Shown here: piece by piece, positions 15,627 through 23,447 of the stretch
How the letters are laid out: every line of letters begins with the position of its first letter
Numbering within the stretch: position 1 is the stretch's first letter
Assembly (NCBI GenBank): GCA_910586375.1
Contig: CAJUIE010000001.1
Location: forward strand, 1-37,031
Source: an uncultured Alistipes sp.
GTDB taxonomy: Bacteria; Bacteroidota; Bacteroidia; Bacteroidales; Rikenellaceae
Reading direction: 5' to 3'
DNA: 37,031 bases
Position numbers and translations under genes: made by a program
Notes under the pieces: model-generated
What the model was told of the DNA's origin: nothing
The model's input: the letters and a program-made list of their open reading frames with translations, nothing else
The model's database searches: none

Positions 15627-16184
15627 CTATACCGTCATGATCTCCTTCTCCTTCTTGGCCACAGCTTCATCCAAAAGCTTGGTGAACTTCTCCAGCAGCT
15701 TCTGTGACTGAGCCTCACCATCCTTCGATTCGTCTTCGGGCATACCCTCCTTCTGGGCTTTTTTGAACGCGTCAACGGCGTCGCGGCGGGCGTTGCGAAG
15801 GCTTATGCGGCCCGTTTCGGCTTCGGAGCGTACCTGCTTCACCAGCTCCTTGCGGCGCTCCTCCGTAAGGGGCGGAATCGTCAGCCGGATCTGCTCGCCG
15901 TTGTTCGAGGGCGTAAGGCCGATATTGGAGTCGATGATCGCCTTCTCGATCGGACGGAGCATGTTCTTATCCCACGGCTGGATAAGAATCGTACGGGCAT
16001 CGGGCACCGTGACGCTCGCGGCGCCCGAAACGGGCACCTGCGAACCGAAGTAATCGACCATGACACTATTCAGCACGTTGGTCGAGGCTTTGCCCGCGCG
16101 GACGTTCAAGAGTTCCTCTTCGAGGTGGTCGAGAGCCTTCTGCATACGAGCAGAGGCATCGTTGAGAATCGTTTTGGTATCCAT
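15627..16184 (-). CDS. frr: Ribosome recycling factor
   Basis: A 185-aa protein, the usual length of the family. It splits the post-termination ribosome together with EF-G. Recognisable blocks are LNVRAGKASTNVLNSVMVDYFGSQVPV near the N-terminus, TILIQPWDKNMLRPIEKAI in the middle, and IRLTIPPLTEERRKELVKQ and ISLRNARRDAVDAFKK toward the C-terminus. It belongs to a leftward pyrH-tlpA-frr arrangement. pyrH-frr pairs are common in bacteria, and here the TlpA-like gene lies between them, ending 11 bases before the frr start. Confidence 0.97.
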   Translation of the reverse strand: MDTKTILNDASARMQKALDHLEEELLNVRAGKASTNVLNSVMVDYFGSQVPVSGAASVTVPDARTILIQPWDKNMLRPIEKAIIDSNIGLTPSNNGEQIRLTIPPLTEERRKELVKQVRSEAETGRISLRNARRDAVDAFKKAQKEGMPEDESKDGEAQSQKLLEKFTKLLDEAVAKKEKEIMTV

Positions 16185-16195
16185 AAGTATTCGAA

Positions 16196-16768
16196 TTATT
16201 CCTTTAGTGCCTGTTCAATGGCCGTTATCAGAGCTTCGAACTCCCCGGGTTCATAGCCTGTCGATGCCACGATAATCTTGCCGTCGCGGTCGATCAGGAA
16301 GTTGCGGGGAATGAAGTTCGAGGCATAGCGGTCGTAGATAACGCGTGTGGGGTCGAGACCCATTTCAAAGGTATAGCCCATTTTCTGGCGAAATGCCTCG
16401 ACCGTCGCACGATCTTCGCCGCGCGAGATGGGCAGGAACAAGAAATCGCGTCCGGCAAAGCGGTCAATCACATCGCTCTGCGCGCGTGCCAGCTCCTGGC
16501 GACAGGGAGGACACCACGTAGCCCAGAAATTGAGCAGCACAACCCGACCGCGCAACTCCGAAAGAGTAATCGTATCACCGCTTAAGAGTTCCACGCTGAA
16601 ATCCGGCGCAGAAGCTCCGGCGTGCACCTTTGTTGCGAGTTCCTCCTCTGTAGCAGTACCTGCGCCCCGGCGGCCGCCGCATCCGGGCAACAGCAGAATC
16701 GCCGTAAGCACTGCTACGATGAGGGCCAGGAGAATCCAAAGTTGTTTATTGCCTTTTTTAGTCGCCAT
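16196..16768 (-). CDS. TlpA-like thiol-disulfide oxidoreductase (lipoprotein or anchored)
   Basis: A 190-aa protein with a basic N-terminus and a hydrophobic segment (about 10-27) ending LLLPGC. C30 could be lipidated, although proline at -2 makes the lipobox imperfect. The AhpC/TSA-thioredoxin fold follows: GASAPDFSVELLSG, VVLLNFWATWCPPC with the redox pair C86/C89, and FIPRNFLIDRDGKI with the cis-proline region. It would reduce or exchange disulfides outside the cytoplasm. ATG at 16768 is preferred to 16870, because the extra 34 residues would be encoded by a GC-rich repeat and would bury the signal segment. It lies 132 bases after pyrH with a promoter between, and 11 bases before frr. Confidence 0.85.
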   Translation of the reverse strand: MATKKGNKQLWILLALIVAVLTAILLLPGCGGRRGAGTATEEELATKVHAGASAPDFSVELLSGDTITLSELRGRVVLLNFWATWCPPCRQELARAQSDVIDRFAGRDFLFLPISRGEDRATVEAFRQKMGYTFEMGLDPTRVIYDRYASNFIPRNFLIDRDGKIIVASTGYEPGEFEALITAIEQALKE

Positions 16769-16837
16769 TTTCAAAGGGAGTTTATCGTAAATTTCTTCGA
16801 GTCGCAGCCAGCGAAGCAAGCCATAAAGTACGAACCT

Positions 16838-16894
16838 CCGCAGACGGGAGCTGCGGCTCACCCGACCCATAGAGCCAAGGAGTTTGCAAATATA
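16838..16894 (-). promoter_or_regulatory. Promoter and hairpin leader of tlpA-frr
   Basis: The minus strand has TATATTTG (16894-16887), an exact -7 box inside the pyrH-tlpA gap, giving a start near 16881. The leader of about 110 bases contains the repeat-family hairpin CCGCAG/CTGCGG (16838-16843 with 16851-16856). Confidence 0.5.
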
Positions 16895-16900
16895 CAGATT

Positions 16901-17608
16901 CTAAGCCCTGACGAGCGTGCCGATCTTCTCGCCAGCAAGGACCCTGCCCAGATTGCCGGGTGTGTCCATGTCAAAGACAACGATGTCCAGACCGTTCTCA
17001 CGGCAGAGCGTGAAAGCTGTCAGGTCCATCACCTGGAGCCGCCGGTCGAGCACCTCCTCGAAGGTTATTTCGTCGAACTTCACTGCCGCGGGGTCTTTCT
17101 CCGGATCGGCCGTGTAAACGCCGTCGACGCGCGTACCCTTCAGGAGCACATCGGCCTCAATCTCGATGCCCCGCAGTGCCGATGCCGAATCGGTCGTAAA
17201 ATAAGGATTGGACGTCCCGCCGCCGATGATGACCACGTAGCCCGCCTCCAAATACTCCAGCGCCCGGGCTTTCGAGAAATACTCGCCAATGGGCTCCATA
17301 CGTATCGAGGTGAGTACCTTACACTTGACCCCGTTGTCCTCAAGCATTGCCTGAAGTGCCAGCGAATTGATGACCGTGGCCAGCATACCCATCTGATCGC
17401 CTTTCACACGGTCGAAGCCCCGGCGGGCCCCCGTCATGCCGCGAAAAATGTTGCCGCCGCCAATGACGATGCCAATCTGAACCCCTGACGCTGCAGCCGC
17501 TCCGATCTGCCCGGCATAGGAGCGCAGCACATCGGACGAAAGCCCGTATTTTTGCTCGCCCTGAAGCGATTCACCGCTCAGTTTCAGGAGGATGCGCTTG
17601 TATTTCAT
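16901..17608 (-). CDS. pyrH: UMP kinase
   Basis: A 235-aa bacterial-type UMP kinase of the amino-acid kinase fold, converting UMP plus ATP to UDP for pyrimidine nucleotide synthesis. The family blocks are present: YKRILLKLSGESL at the N-terminus, IGIVIGGGNIFRG, VKGDQMGMLATVINSLALQ, VIIGGGTSNPYFTTDSASALR, and VDGVYTADPEKDP. The start ATG 17608 fits the family. The frame is open much further upstream, but that would overlap dxs and its promoter. It is divergent from dxs, with 78 bases between start codons. frr lies further along the same strand, as in many genomes. Confidence 0.96.
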   Translation of the reverse strand: MKYKRILLKLSGESLQGEQKYGLSSDVLRSYAGQIGAAAASGVQIGIVIGGGNIFRGMTGARRGFDRVKGDQMGMLATVINSLALQAMLEDNGVKCKVLTSIRMEPIGEYFSKARALEYLEAGYVVIIGGGTSNPYFTTDSASALRGIEIEADVLLKGTRVDGVYTADPEKDPAAVKFDEITFEEVLDRRLQVMDLTAFTLCRENGLDIVVFDMDTPGNLGRVLAGEKIGTLVRA

Positions 17609-17631
17609 GCCCTTTGAACTTTTCTCGTATG

Positions 17632-17639
17632 CGAAGATA
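17632..17639 (-). promoter_or_regulatory. Probable pyrH -7 box (TATCTTCG)
   Basis: One mismatch from TAnnTTTG on the minus strand. It would give a leader of about 15 bases before the pyrH ATG at 17608. Confidence 0.35.
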
Positions 17640-17671
17640 GGTATTTTTTCGAAAAAATGCCATATAATCCT

Positions 17672-17679
17672 TATCTTTG
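17672..17679 (+). promoter_or_regulatory. dxs -7 box (TATCTTTG), apparently leaderless
   Basis: An exact -7 box lies only seven bases before the ATG at 17687. Transcription would start at or within a few bases of the start codon. This also argues against an ATG at 17657, which would precede the promoter box. Confidence 0.55.
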
Positions 17680-17686
17680 CATAACT

Positions 17687-19561
17687 ATGACCGCTGAAAC
17701 GTACAGACTGCTGCATAAGATAGATTCGCCCCAGGAGCTCAAAAAGCTCTCGCAGGAGGAACTGCGCGCCTATTGCGACGAACTGCGCCGCTACATCATC
17801 GAGGAGTGTTCGGTCAACCCGGGACACCTGGCATCGAGCCTGGGCGCTGTGGAACTGGCTGCAGCCCTCCACTACGTTTTCAACACGCCCGATGACCGGA
17901 TCGTGTGGGACGTGGGACACCAGACCTATGCCCACAAAATCATCACGGGACGCCGTGAAGCCTTCCGCAACAAACGCCGGATGGGCGGTATCAGCGGCTT
18001 TCCGCGCATGGCCGAAAGCCCATACGACGCATTCGGCGGCGGCCACGCCTCGGTCTCGATCTCAGCAGCGTTCGGCATGGCCAAAGCGGCCGAACTGCGC
18101 GGCGAGCAGCGCAAGGTCGTGGCCGTGATCGGCGACGGCTCAATGACCGGCGGCCTGGCCTTCGAAGGGCTCAACAACGCCGGAGCCAGCAAGACGACCG
18201 ACCTGCTGGTAATCCTCAACGACAACAACATGGCCATAGACCAGGCCACGGGAGCCCTGAAAAACTACCTGCTGAAAATATCGACCTCAGTACATTACAA
18301 CCGCTTCAAGCAACGGCTCTGGAGCATCCTTTCGCACACACCCCGGTTGTTGCGGCTCTGTCAGAAGACGGGCAACGCCGTAAAACTTGGGCTGCTGAAT
18401 AACAGCAACCTTTTCGAAAGTCTCAATTTTCGCTATTTCGGACCAGTCGACGGCCATAGTCTGCCGGAATTGGTGCGCACGCTGCGGGCCTTGCGCGATA
18501 TTCCGGGACCGAAGTTGCTGCACGTAATGACCGTCAAGGGCAAGGGCTACCTGCCTGCCGAGCACGACCAACCCGTATGGCACGCCCCAGGGCGGTTCAA
18601 TCCCGATACAGGCGAACGAATCGTGGCCCACGGCGCGACGGCACGCTATCAGGATGTATTCGGACAGACATTGCTCGATCTGGCGCGTCTGGATAGTCGC
18701 GTGGTGGGCGTGACGCCGGCTATGCCGTCGGGATGTTCGATGAACATCCTGATGCAGGCCATGCCCGAAAGGTGTTTCGACGTCGGCATTGCCGAAGGTC
18801 ATGCCGTGACCTTCTCGGCCGGGCTGGCCGCCGCAGGAATGGTGCCTTTCTGCAACATCTACTCCTCGTTCATGCAACGGGCCTATGACAACGTGATCCA
18901 CGATGTAGCCATTCAGGAACTGCCGGTAGTGCTGTGTCTCGACCGGGGCGGTCTGGTGGGCGAGGATGGCGTGACGCACCACGGCGTCTTCGACATGGCG
19001 GCCTTCGGTGCCGTGCCTGGACTCATAATCGCAGCACCGATGGACGAACATGAACTGCGCAACCTGATGTATTCGGCCCTCCAATCAGGAGCACCCTACA
19101 TGATCCGTTACCCACGGGGCTACGGCGCCGGTGCGACCTGGCGCGACGAACCCTTCGAAACAATCCCCACGGGTCGTAGTCGCCTATTGCGCGCCGGCAA
19201 CGACGTTGCACTGCTGACCATCGGTACGGTGGGCAATGCGGCAGCCCGGGCTGCCGAACGAGCCGCCGCAGCCGGTGTGAGCGTCGCCCATTACGACCTG
19301 CGTTTCGCCAAACCGCTCGACGAAAAACTGCTCGAAGAGGTGGGGCATCGCTTCAACCGTGTGGTGACTGTCGAGGATGGCTGCCTCCGCGGCGGTGTTG
19401 GCGAGGCGGTGACTGCCTTTTTCAACACCCGCGGTCTGAACATCCGGGTTACAACCACCGGCATCGGCGACAAATGGGTCGGGCATGGCACGCCCGACCA
19501 GCTTCAGGCCCTCTGTGGCTACGACGAAGAGGGCATCTTCCGGGCCCTGACCACCGAATAG
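17687..19561 (+). CDS. dxs: 1-deoxy-D-xylulose-5-phosphate synthase
   Basis: A 624-aa thiamine-diphosphate enzyme joining pyruvate and glyceraldehyde-3-phosphate in the first step of the MEP isoprenoid pathway. VNPGHLASSLGAVELAAALHYVF, WDVGHQTYAHKI and GGGHASVSISAAFG mark the N-terminal domain. GDGSMTGGLAFEGLNNAG (about 139-156) is the TPP/Mg motif. The transketolase pyrimidine-binding part has FDVGIAEGHAVTFSAGLA with the expected catalytic glutamate, and the C-terminal domain has VVTVEDGCLRGGVGEAV. ATG 17687 (MTAETYRLLHKI) gives the normal N-terminus. Its product feeds the same lipid-carrier chemistry as the polyprenyl synthase and UppP in this window, although these are separate transcription units. 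The lipocalin gene follows after 61 bases. Confidence 0.97.
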   Translation: MTAETYRLLHKIDSPQELKKLSQEELRAYCDELRRYIIEECSVNPGHLASSLGAVELAAALHYVFNTPDDRIVWDVGHQTYAHKIITGRREAFRNKRRMGGISGFPRMAESPYDAFGGGHASVSISAAFGMAKAAELRGEQRKVVAVIGDGSMTGGLAFEGLNNAGASKTTDLLVILNDNNMAIDQATGALKNYLLKISTSVHYNRFKQRLWSILSHTPRLLRLCQKTGNAVKLGLLNNSNLFESLNFRYFGPVDGHSLPELVRTLRALRDIPGPKLLHVMTVKGKGYLPAEHDQPVWHAPGRFNPDTGERIVAHGATARYQDVFGQTLLDLARLDSRVVGVTPAMPSGCSMNILMQAMPERCFDVGIAEGHAVTFSAGLAAAGMVPFCNIYSSFMQRAYDNVIHDVAIQELPVVLCLDRGGLVGEDGVTHHGVFDMAAFGAVPGLIIAAPMDEHELRNLMYSALQSGAPYMIRYPRGYGAGATWRDEPFETIPTGRSRLLRAGNDVALLTIGTVGNAAARAAERAAAAGVSVAHYDLRFAKPLDEKLLEEVGHRFNRVVTVEDGCLRGGVGEAVTAFFNTRGLNIRVTTTGIGDKWVGHGTPDQLQALCGYDEEGIFRALTTE

Positions 19562-19622
19562 AGAGAAGGGAGGAGGCTGGCACAGATTCTGCACCGCAAC
19601 TTCCGACCAAATCGTCCGGAAG

Positions 19623-20159
19623 ATGAAAATCGTATTCGCTTTATCGGTACTTGCCCTGCTGCTCCTCTTTGTGATCTTCGCGGCATCAAGGGATCGGGTC
19701 GACCGCTCGACGGTGCCGGCTCTCGATCTGCAACGCTATATGGGAACATGGTACGAAATCGCCCGCTACGACCACTCGTTTGAGCAGTGGCAGACCGACG
19801 TCACGGCCCAATATACACTGAATGCCGACGGCCGTATCGAGGTAGAGAACCGCGGCGTGGACATCCGCGATGGCAAGATACACACTGCCCACGGCAAAGC
19901 CCGCCCGGGACGCCAGCCAGGGCAGCTCCGCGTCTCCTTCTTCTGGATTTTCTACTCCGACTACAACGTCCTTGAACTGGGCGAGGATTACTCCTGGGCT
20001 CTGGTAGGCAGCAGCAGTGCCCGCTACCTCTGGATTCTGTCGCGCACGCCCGAACTTCCGGCGGCAACACTCGACCATATCCTGCGGCTGGCCGAAAAAC
20101 GAGGCTACGACACCACGCGGCTGCTCTTCACGGGAAAGTCAGCACACAAAACATCGTGA
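19623..20159 (+). CDS. Lipocalin (Blc-like)
   Basis: A 178-aa protein with an N-terminal hydrophobic segment (about 4-20) and then the lipocalin signature GTWYEIARYDHSFE (about 41-54). Later blocks are VTAQYTLNADGRIEVENRG, FFWIFYSDYNVLEL and YLWILSRTPELPAATLDHIL, which match bacterial lipocalins of the Blc/apolipoprotein D group. These bind lipids or hydrophobic ligands in the envelope. Blc itself is a lipoprotein, but no cysteine follows the hydrophobic segment here, so the protein is probably membrane-anchored or secreted after cleavage near AAS. It is 61 bases downstream of dxs with no terminator between, so cotranscription is plausible. It converges with the radical SAM gene, 18 bases between stops. 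Confidence 0.88.
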   Translation: MKIVFALSVLALLLLFVIFAASRDRVDRSTVPALDLQRYMGTWYEIARYDHSFEQWQTDVTAQYTLNADGRIEVENRGVDIRDGKIHTAHGKARPGRQPGQLRVSFFWIFYSDYNVLELGEDYSWALVGSSSARYLWILSRTPELPAATLDHILRLAEKRGYDTTRLLFTGKSAHKTS

Positions 20160-20177
20160 ACCACCCATCCCCGCGAC

Positions 20178-20951
20178 TCAAGCCACTGAGCAAGGAATCC
20201 CCAGCGCTTCGACGCGGGAAGCGATCGTCTGCAACTCCTCGCGCGGAATCTTTTCGAGCGTCGGACACGGCGTATCACGGTCGAGCGAGTAGACCATGAC
20301 CTGACGCGGCCGGATCTCATCGACCAGACGCAACCACGCCGCGACCTCCTGGTCGGTGGTGTTGTCGATGGGTTCTCCGTGGCAACTTCCCCGTAAAAAC
20401 ATCGTTTGCAGAATCATCCGTCCCCCGAAACGTTTCATCTGCCCAACAACCCCGCGGACGCTATAAGCCGCATTTTGCGGATCGTTGATCCGCCGAACGG
20501 TGGCATCGAAAGCCGAATCGAGCTTGAGAATCGGGTTATCGACCCGCTCCAAAGCCCGGCACACATCGTCGCGATGGAGCTGTGTGGCGTTCGACAACAC
20601 CGAGACCCTGGCCGTCGGACACAGGGTGTCGCGCAGGGTGATCGTATCATCGATGACAGCCTCGAATTCGGGGTGGAGGGTCGGTTCACCGTTGCCGGCA
20701 AAGGTGATAACATCGGGCGGTGTACCCTCAGCAACCATCTGCCGAAGCGTCGCTTCGAGCTGCTCCCGCACATCTGCACGGGCATTGAAGCGACGTACGC
20801 CGGGATGCTCGGCATTCCACCCGCACTCGCAGTAGATGCAGTCAAACGAACATAGTTTCGACTCCGTAGGCAGGAGGTTGACTCCCAGCGAAAGACCCAG
20901 ACGCCGCGAGTGGACCGGACCGAAGATGATGTCGTGGAAAAGCGCTGTCAT
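20178..20951 (-). CDS. Radical SAM protein of the COG0731 type
   Basis: A 257-aa radical SAM protein. The N-terminal FGPVHSRRLGLSLGVNLLP is characteristic of the COG0731 Fe-S oxidoreductase group. The cluster motif is C34-x3-C38-x2-C41 (LCSFDCIYC), followed by another cysteine at 43. ITFAGNGEPTLHPEF matches the SAM-binding GNGEPT motif, and VSVLSNATQL and QTMFLRG follow. Archaeal relatives act in wyosine tRNA modification, but the bacterial short members have no firmly known substrate, so no function is assigned. ATG 20951 is used. An upstream ATG at 20972 adds seven residues (MNRDFCI) and cannot be excluded. It is leftward, 78 bases after the MFS gene. Confidence 0.85.
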   Translation of the reverse strand: MTALFHDIIFGPVHSRRLGLSLGVNLLPTESKLCSFDCIYCECGWNAEHPGVRRFNARADVREQLEATLRQMVAEGTPPDVITFAGNGEPTLHPEFEAVIDDTITLRDTLCPTARVSVLSNATQLHRDDVCRALERVDNPILKLDSAFDATVRRINDPQNAAYSVRGVVGQMKRFGGRMILQTMFLRGSCHGEPIDNTTDQEVAAWLRLVDEIRPRQVMVYSLDRDTPCPTLEKIPREELQTIASRVEALGIPCSVA

Positions 20952-20973
20952 GATACAAAAGTCTCGATTCACG

Positions 20974-21003
20974 AAGTCCCGGCGACCGCAATCACCGGGA
21001 CTT
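20974..21003 (-). terminator. Possible terminator after the MFS gene
   Basis: A nine-base-pair stem AAGTCCCGG (20974-20982) / CCGGGACTT (20995-21003) lies 26 bases beyond the MFS stop. No good T run follows on the minus strand, so it may be only a hairpin between the two genes. Confidence 0.4.
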
Positions 21004-21029
21004 TCTTACTCAAAAATAAGCAGGACTTG

Positions 21030-22331
21030 CTACTCCCCGACAGGAATATCGGTATTGACATTACGCGAGCCCAGCAACGCATAATAAAGAATATAAATCA
21101 ATCCGGCGACGATTACCCAGTAGCTGGTCAGGTAACCCACACCACCGGTCATGTCGACAATGCCATTCTGCAACAGAGGCAGGATACCGCCACCGCATAC
21201 CAGCGCCATGAAGATGCCCGAAGCCTTCTCGGTATACTTACCCAGCCCCTCGACCGCAAGGTTGAAGATACCGCCCCACATGATCGACGTGCAGAGACCC
21301 ACCAGCACGAGCAGCGCGGCATTGACGGGAACGCTTACCAGAGCAAAGCCCTCGGCGCCATTGAAAACAGGCATATCGACCATCGTCTTCGGGCCGGACA
21401 TGGCGGCCAGCGTAAGCAGCAGCCCCACACCCGACACGACCGTGAGCATACTCCTGGCCGACACCTTACTGCCGACAGCGGCCCCCAGCAGACGCCCCAC
21501 GAGCATGAGCAACCAATAAGTGGCCGCAACCGAACCAGCGACAGCCTCGGCATTGACCCCGGCACCCAGCACATTGAGATCGGGGTTCTGCAACCATTTC
21601 TGCAACACGTTGGGCACTCCGACCTCGACACCTACATAAATAAAGATGGCCACGGCGCCCAACACGAAGTGGCGGAACGACAGCGGGCCATATGGCGAGG
21701 AAGCCTCAACCCTCTGTCCGGCGATGTTGGGGTTCTCGGGAATGGCAGTCAACGCAATAACCATGAAGGCGAAGGCAAAAATAGCCAATGCGGCATACAT
21801 CAACGGAAAGACATTGCTGATCTGCGCATTGCGTATTCCTTCAGGAATAAGCAGACCCGTAAGGATGATGACCGCCGTGCCGCACAGCGAGTTGAACGAT
21901 CCGCCGACCTGAATAAGCTGGTTACCCCGGTTACCGCCACCGCCGAGCTTGTTGAGCATCGGGTTGACTACCGTATTGAGCAGGCACATGGAAAAGCCGG
22001 CGATAAAGGCGCCCAGCAAATAAACGCCGAAGCTCTCTACCTGACCCGAGAGGGTCTGAATACCCACGCCGACGAAACCCACAGCCGTAGCGGCCAGAGC
22101 CGTTTTCTTATACCCCAGCTTCTGCAACATATTGCCGGCCGGATAACCCATGATAGCATAGGCAATGAAGTTGGCAAAGACACCCAGCGTACCCATCCAG
22201 TTAGGCACCGAAAACTGGTGCTTGAGAATGTCGCCCATAGGCGACGCCAGGTTGGTCACAAACGAAATCATGCCGAAGAGGAAGATCATCACCACAATCG
22301 GCAGAAAAAAGTTTTGTTTTTTCGATTCCAT
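21030..22331 (-). CDS. Sugar MFS transporter (FucP/GluP-like)
   Basis: A 433-aa inner-membrane protein with about 12 hydrophobic segments. The N-terminus FFLPIVVMIFLFGMISFVTNLASPMGDILK and the loop after segment 2-3 (GYPAGNMLQKLGYKKTAL) resemble the FucP/glucose-galactose MFS family. GFSMCLLNTVVNPMLNKLGG and the following GNRGNQLIQVGGSFNSLCG are characteristic of Bacteroidota members. These are proton-coupled sugar symporters (fucose, glucose, galactose and similar); the substrate cannot be read here. ATG 22331 is preferred to the TTG three bases upstream. It follows the polyprenyl synthase by 37 bases on the same strand, which suggests cotranscription, but no functional link is evident. Confidence 0.9.
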   Translation of the reverse strand: MESKKQNFFLPIVVMIFLFGMISFVTNLASPMGDILKHQFSVPNWMGTLGVFANFIAYAIMGYPAGNMLQKLGYKKTALAATAVGFVGVGIQTLSGQVESFGVYLLGAFIAGFSMCLLNTVVNPMLNKLGGGGNRGNQLIQVGGSFNSLCGTAVIILTGLLIPEGIRNAQISNVFPLMYAALAIFAFAFMVIALTAIPENPNIAGQRVEASSPYGPLSFRHFVLGAVAIFIYVGVEVGVPNVLQKWLQNPDLNVLGAGVNAEAVAGSVAATYWLLMLVGRLLGAAVGSKVSARSMLTVVSGVGLLLTLAAMSGPKTMVDMPVFNGAEGFALVSVPVNAALLVLVGLCTSIMWGGIFNLAVEGLGKYTEKASGIFMALVCGGGILPLLQNGIVDMTGGVGYLTSYWVIVAGLIYILYYALLGSRNVNTDIPVGE

Positions 22332-22368
22332 CAAATCAGGTTTTAGGTATGTTAGTAATTAGTTGGGT

Positions 22369-23358
22369 TCAACGTTCGCGCCGGGCGACATAAGCGCAGA
22401 GATCCACCAACGCCGAGCGGGCAGGCGACGACTCATAGTCGGCAAGCATCCCGGCGGCACGGGTAAGGTAGTCGTGCATGAGGGTCTCCGCAGCAGCGAG
22501 ACCGCCTTCGTTGACGACAATGCACCGCAGGTAATCGACCGCCTGCTCGTCGTCACGGCAACGCCCCAGGCAGTCGAGCAATTCGCCCCGCCGGTCATCA
22601 TCGACACGTTCGAGCACGGCGAGCAACGGCAGGGTGATCTTCCCTTCGCGCAGGTCGTTGGTAACGGGTTTGCCCGTCTGGGCCTCCGGCACATAATCGA
22701 GCATGTCATCACGAATCTGAAACGCCATGCCCAGAGCCTCACCGAAACGACGCATTCGCTCCACCCGTTCACGGGGGGCGCCCACGGCAAGCGCCCCGAC
22801 CGAAGCACTCACGCCCAGCAGGCAGGCCGTTTTCTTGAAGATAATGTCCAAATAAGTGCTGCGTGTCATGGTGCGACGAGCGGCGCAATCGTCCTGAAGC
22901 ACCTCTCCCTCGCACAAGGCCGCCATAGCGCCGCAGACGTGCGACACCAGGTCGAACTGTCCGCTTTCGAGTCCTATGCCCATGTTGCGGGCCAGAATAT
23001 AATCGCCCAGAAGCACCGCCTTGTGCGACTGCCAGCGGGCATTGACCGAAGGCAGGCCCCGGCGCGTATCTGCTTCGTCGATCACGTCGTCGTGAATGAG
23101 CGAGGCGACATGGATCATCTCCACGAGCATGGCAGCCAGCGACGTGCGGCGCCCCGCAGAGGCACCCTCCACGGTCGCGTTGAGCGACGCCGAGAGCATG
23201 ACCAACAGCGGACGGATGCCCTTTCCGCGCGCGGAAAGGGCATAGTGCAACATATCGGAGAGCAACTCCCCCCGAGCGGTGAAGTGCTGCCCGACGAACT
23301 CGTCGAAAGCTTTCAACTCTGCCTCGACAGGTTTGCGGATGGTATCGAGTGTTGTCAT
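22369..23358 (-). CDS. Long-chain polyprenyl diphosphate synthase
   Basis: A 329-aa all-alpha trans-prenyltransferase. ARGKGIRPLLVML (about 43-55) holds the GKxxRP motif. LIHDDVIDEADTRRG holds the first Asp-rich motif (D90-D91-V-I-D94), and FQIRDDMLDY holds the second. KPVTNDLREGKITLP follows as in the family. It elongates farnesyl or geranyl diphosphate with isopentenyl diphosphate, most likely to the menaquinone side chain in an anaerobe of this group. The chain length is set by residues before the first motif and was not predicted. ATG 23358 (MTTLDTIRK) is favoured because a -7 box sits just upstream, which rules out the longer start at 23406. It is divergent from yfhO. Confidence 0.93.
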   Translation of the reverse strand: MTTLDTIRKPVEAELKAFDEFVGQHFTARGELLSDMLHYALSARGKGIRPLLVMLSASLNATVEGASAGRRTSLAAMLVEMIHVASLIHDDVIDEADTRRGLPSVNARWQSHKAVLLGDYILARNMGIGLESGQFDLVSHVCGAMAALCEGEVLQDDCAARRTMTRSTYLDIIFKKTACLLGVSASVGALAVGAPRERVERMRRFGEALGMAFQIRDDMLDYVPEAQTGKPVTNDLREGKITLPLLAVLERVDDDRRGELLDCLGRCRDDEQAVDYLRCIVVNEGGLAAAETLMHDYLTRAAGMLADYESSPARSALVDLCAYVARRER

Positions 23359-23366
23359 AAACCTTG

Positions 23367-23374
23367 CAAATATA
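23367..23374 (-). promoter_or_regulatory. -7 box of the polyprenyl synthase gene (TATATTTG), apparently leaderless
   Basis: An exact TAnnTTTG match on the minus strand ends eight bases before the ATG at 23358, so the transcript would begin at or next to the start codon. No clear -33 element was seen. Confidence 0.5.
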
Positions 23375-23417
23375 ACGATTTTTCGTAAGGCAGGATGGTC
23401 GGCCAACTATTTTTTCG

Positions 23418-23425
23418 TACCTTTA
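23418..23425 (+). promoter_or_regulatory. yfhO -7 box (TACCTTTA)
   Basis: One mismatch from TAnnTTTG, in the context TTTTTCGTACCTTT. The same context precedes a box at 29933. It would start transcription about 17 bases before ATG 23448. Confidence 0.4.
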
Positions 23426-23447
23426 CCGGCGCAAAAAGCTCATTGGC

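Noticed and set aside
16769..16870. The longer N-terminus of the TlpA-like protein
   Set aside because: It is encoded by a hairpin repeat and would place 34 residues before the signal segment, although the -7 box at 16887-16894 does not exclude it.
20910..22346. A 478-residue open frame antisense to the MFS transporter gene
   Set aside because: His/Gln/Arg-rich composition of a shadow frame, with no start context.
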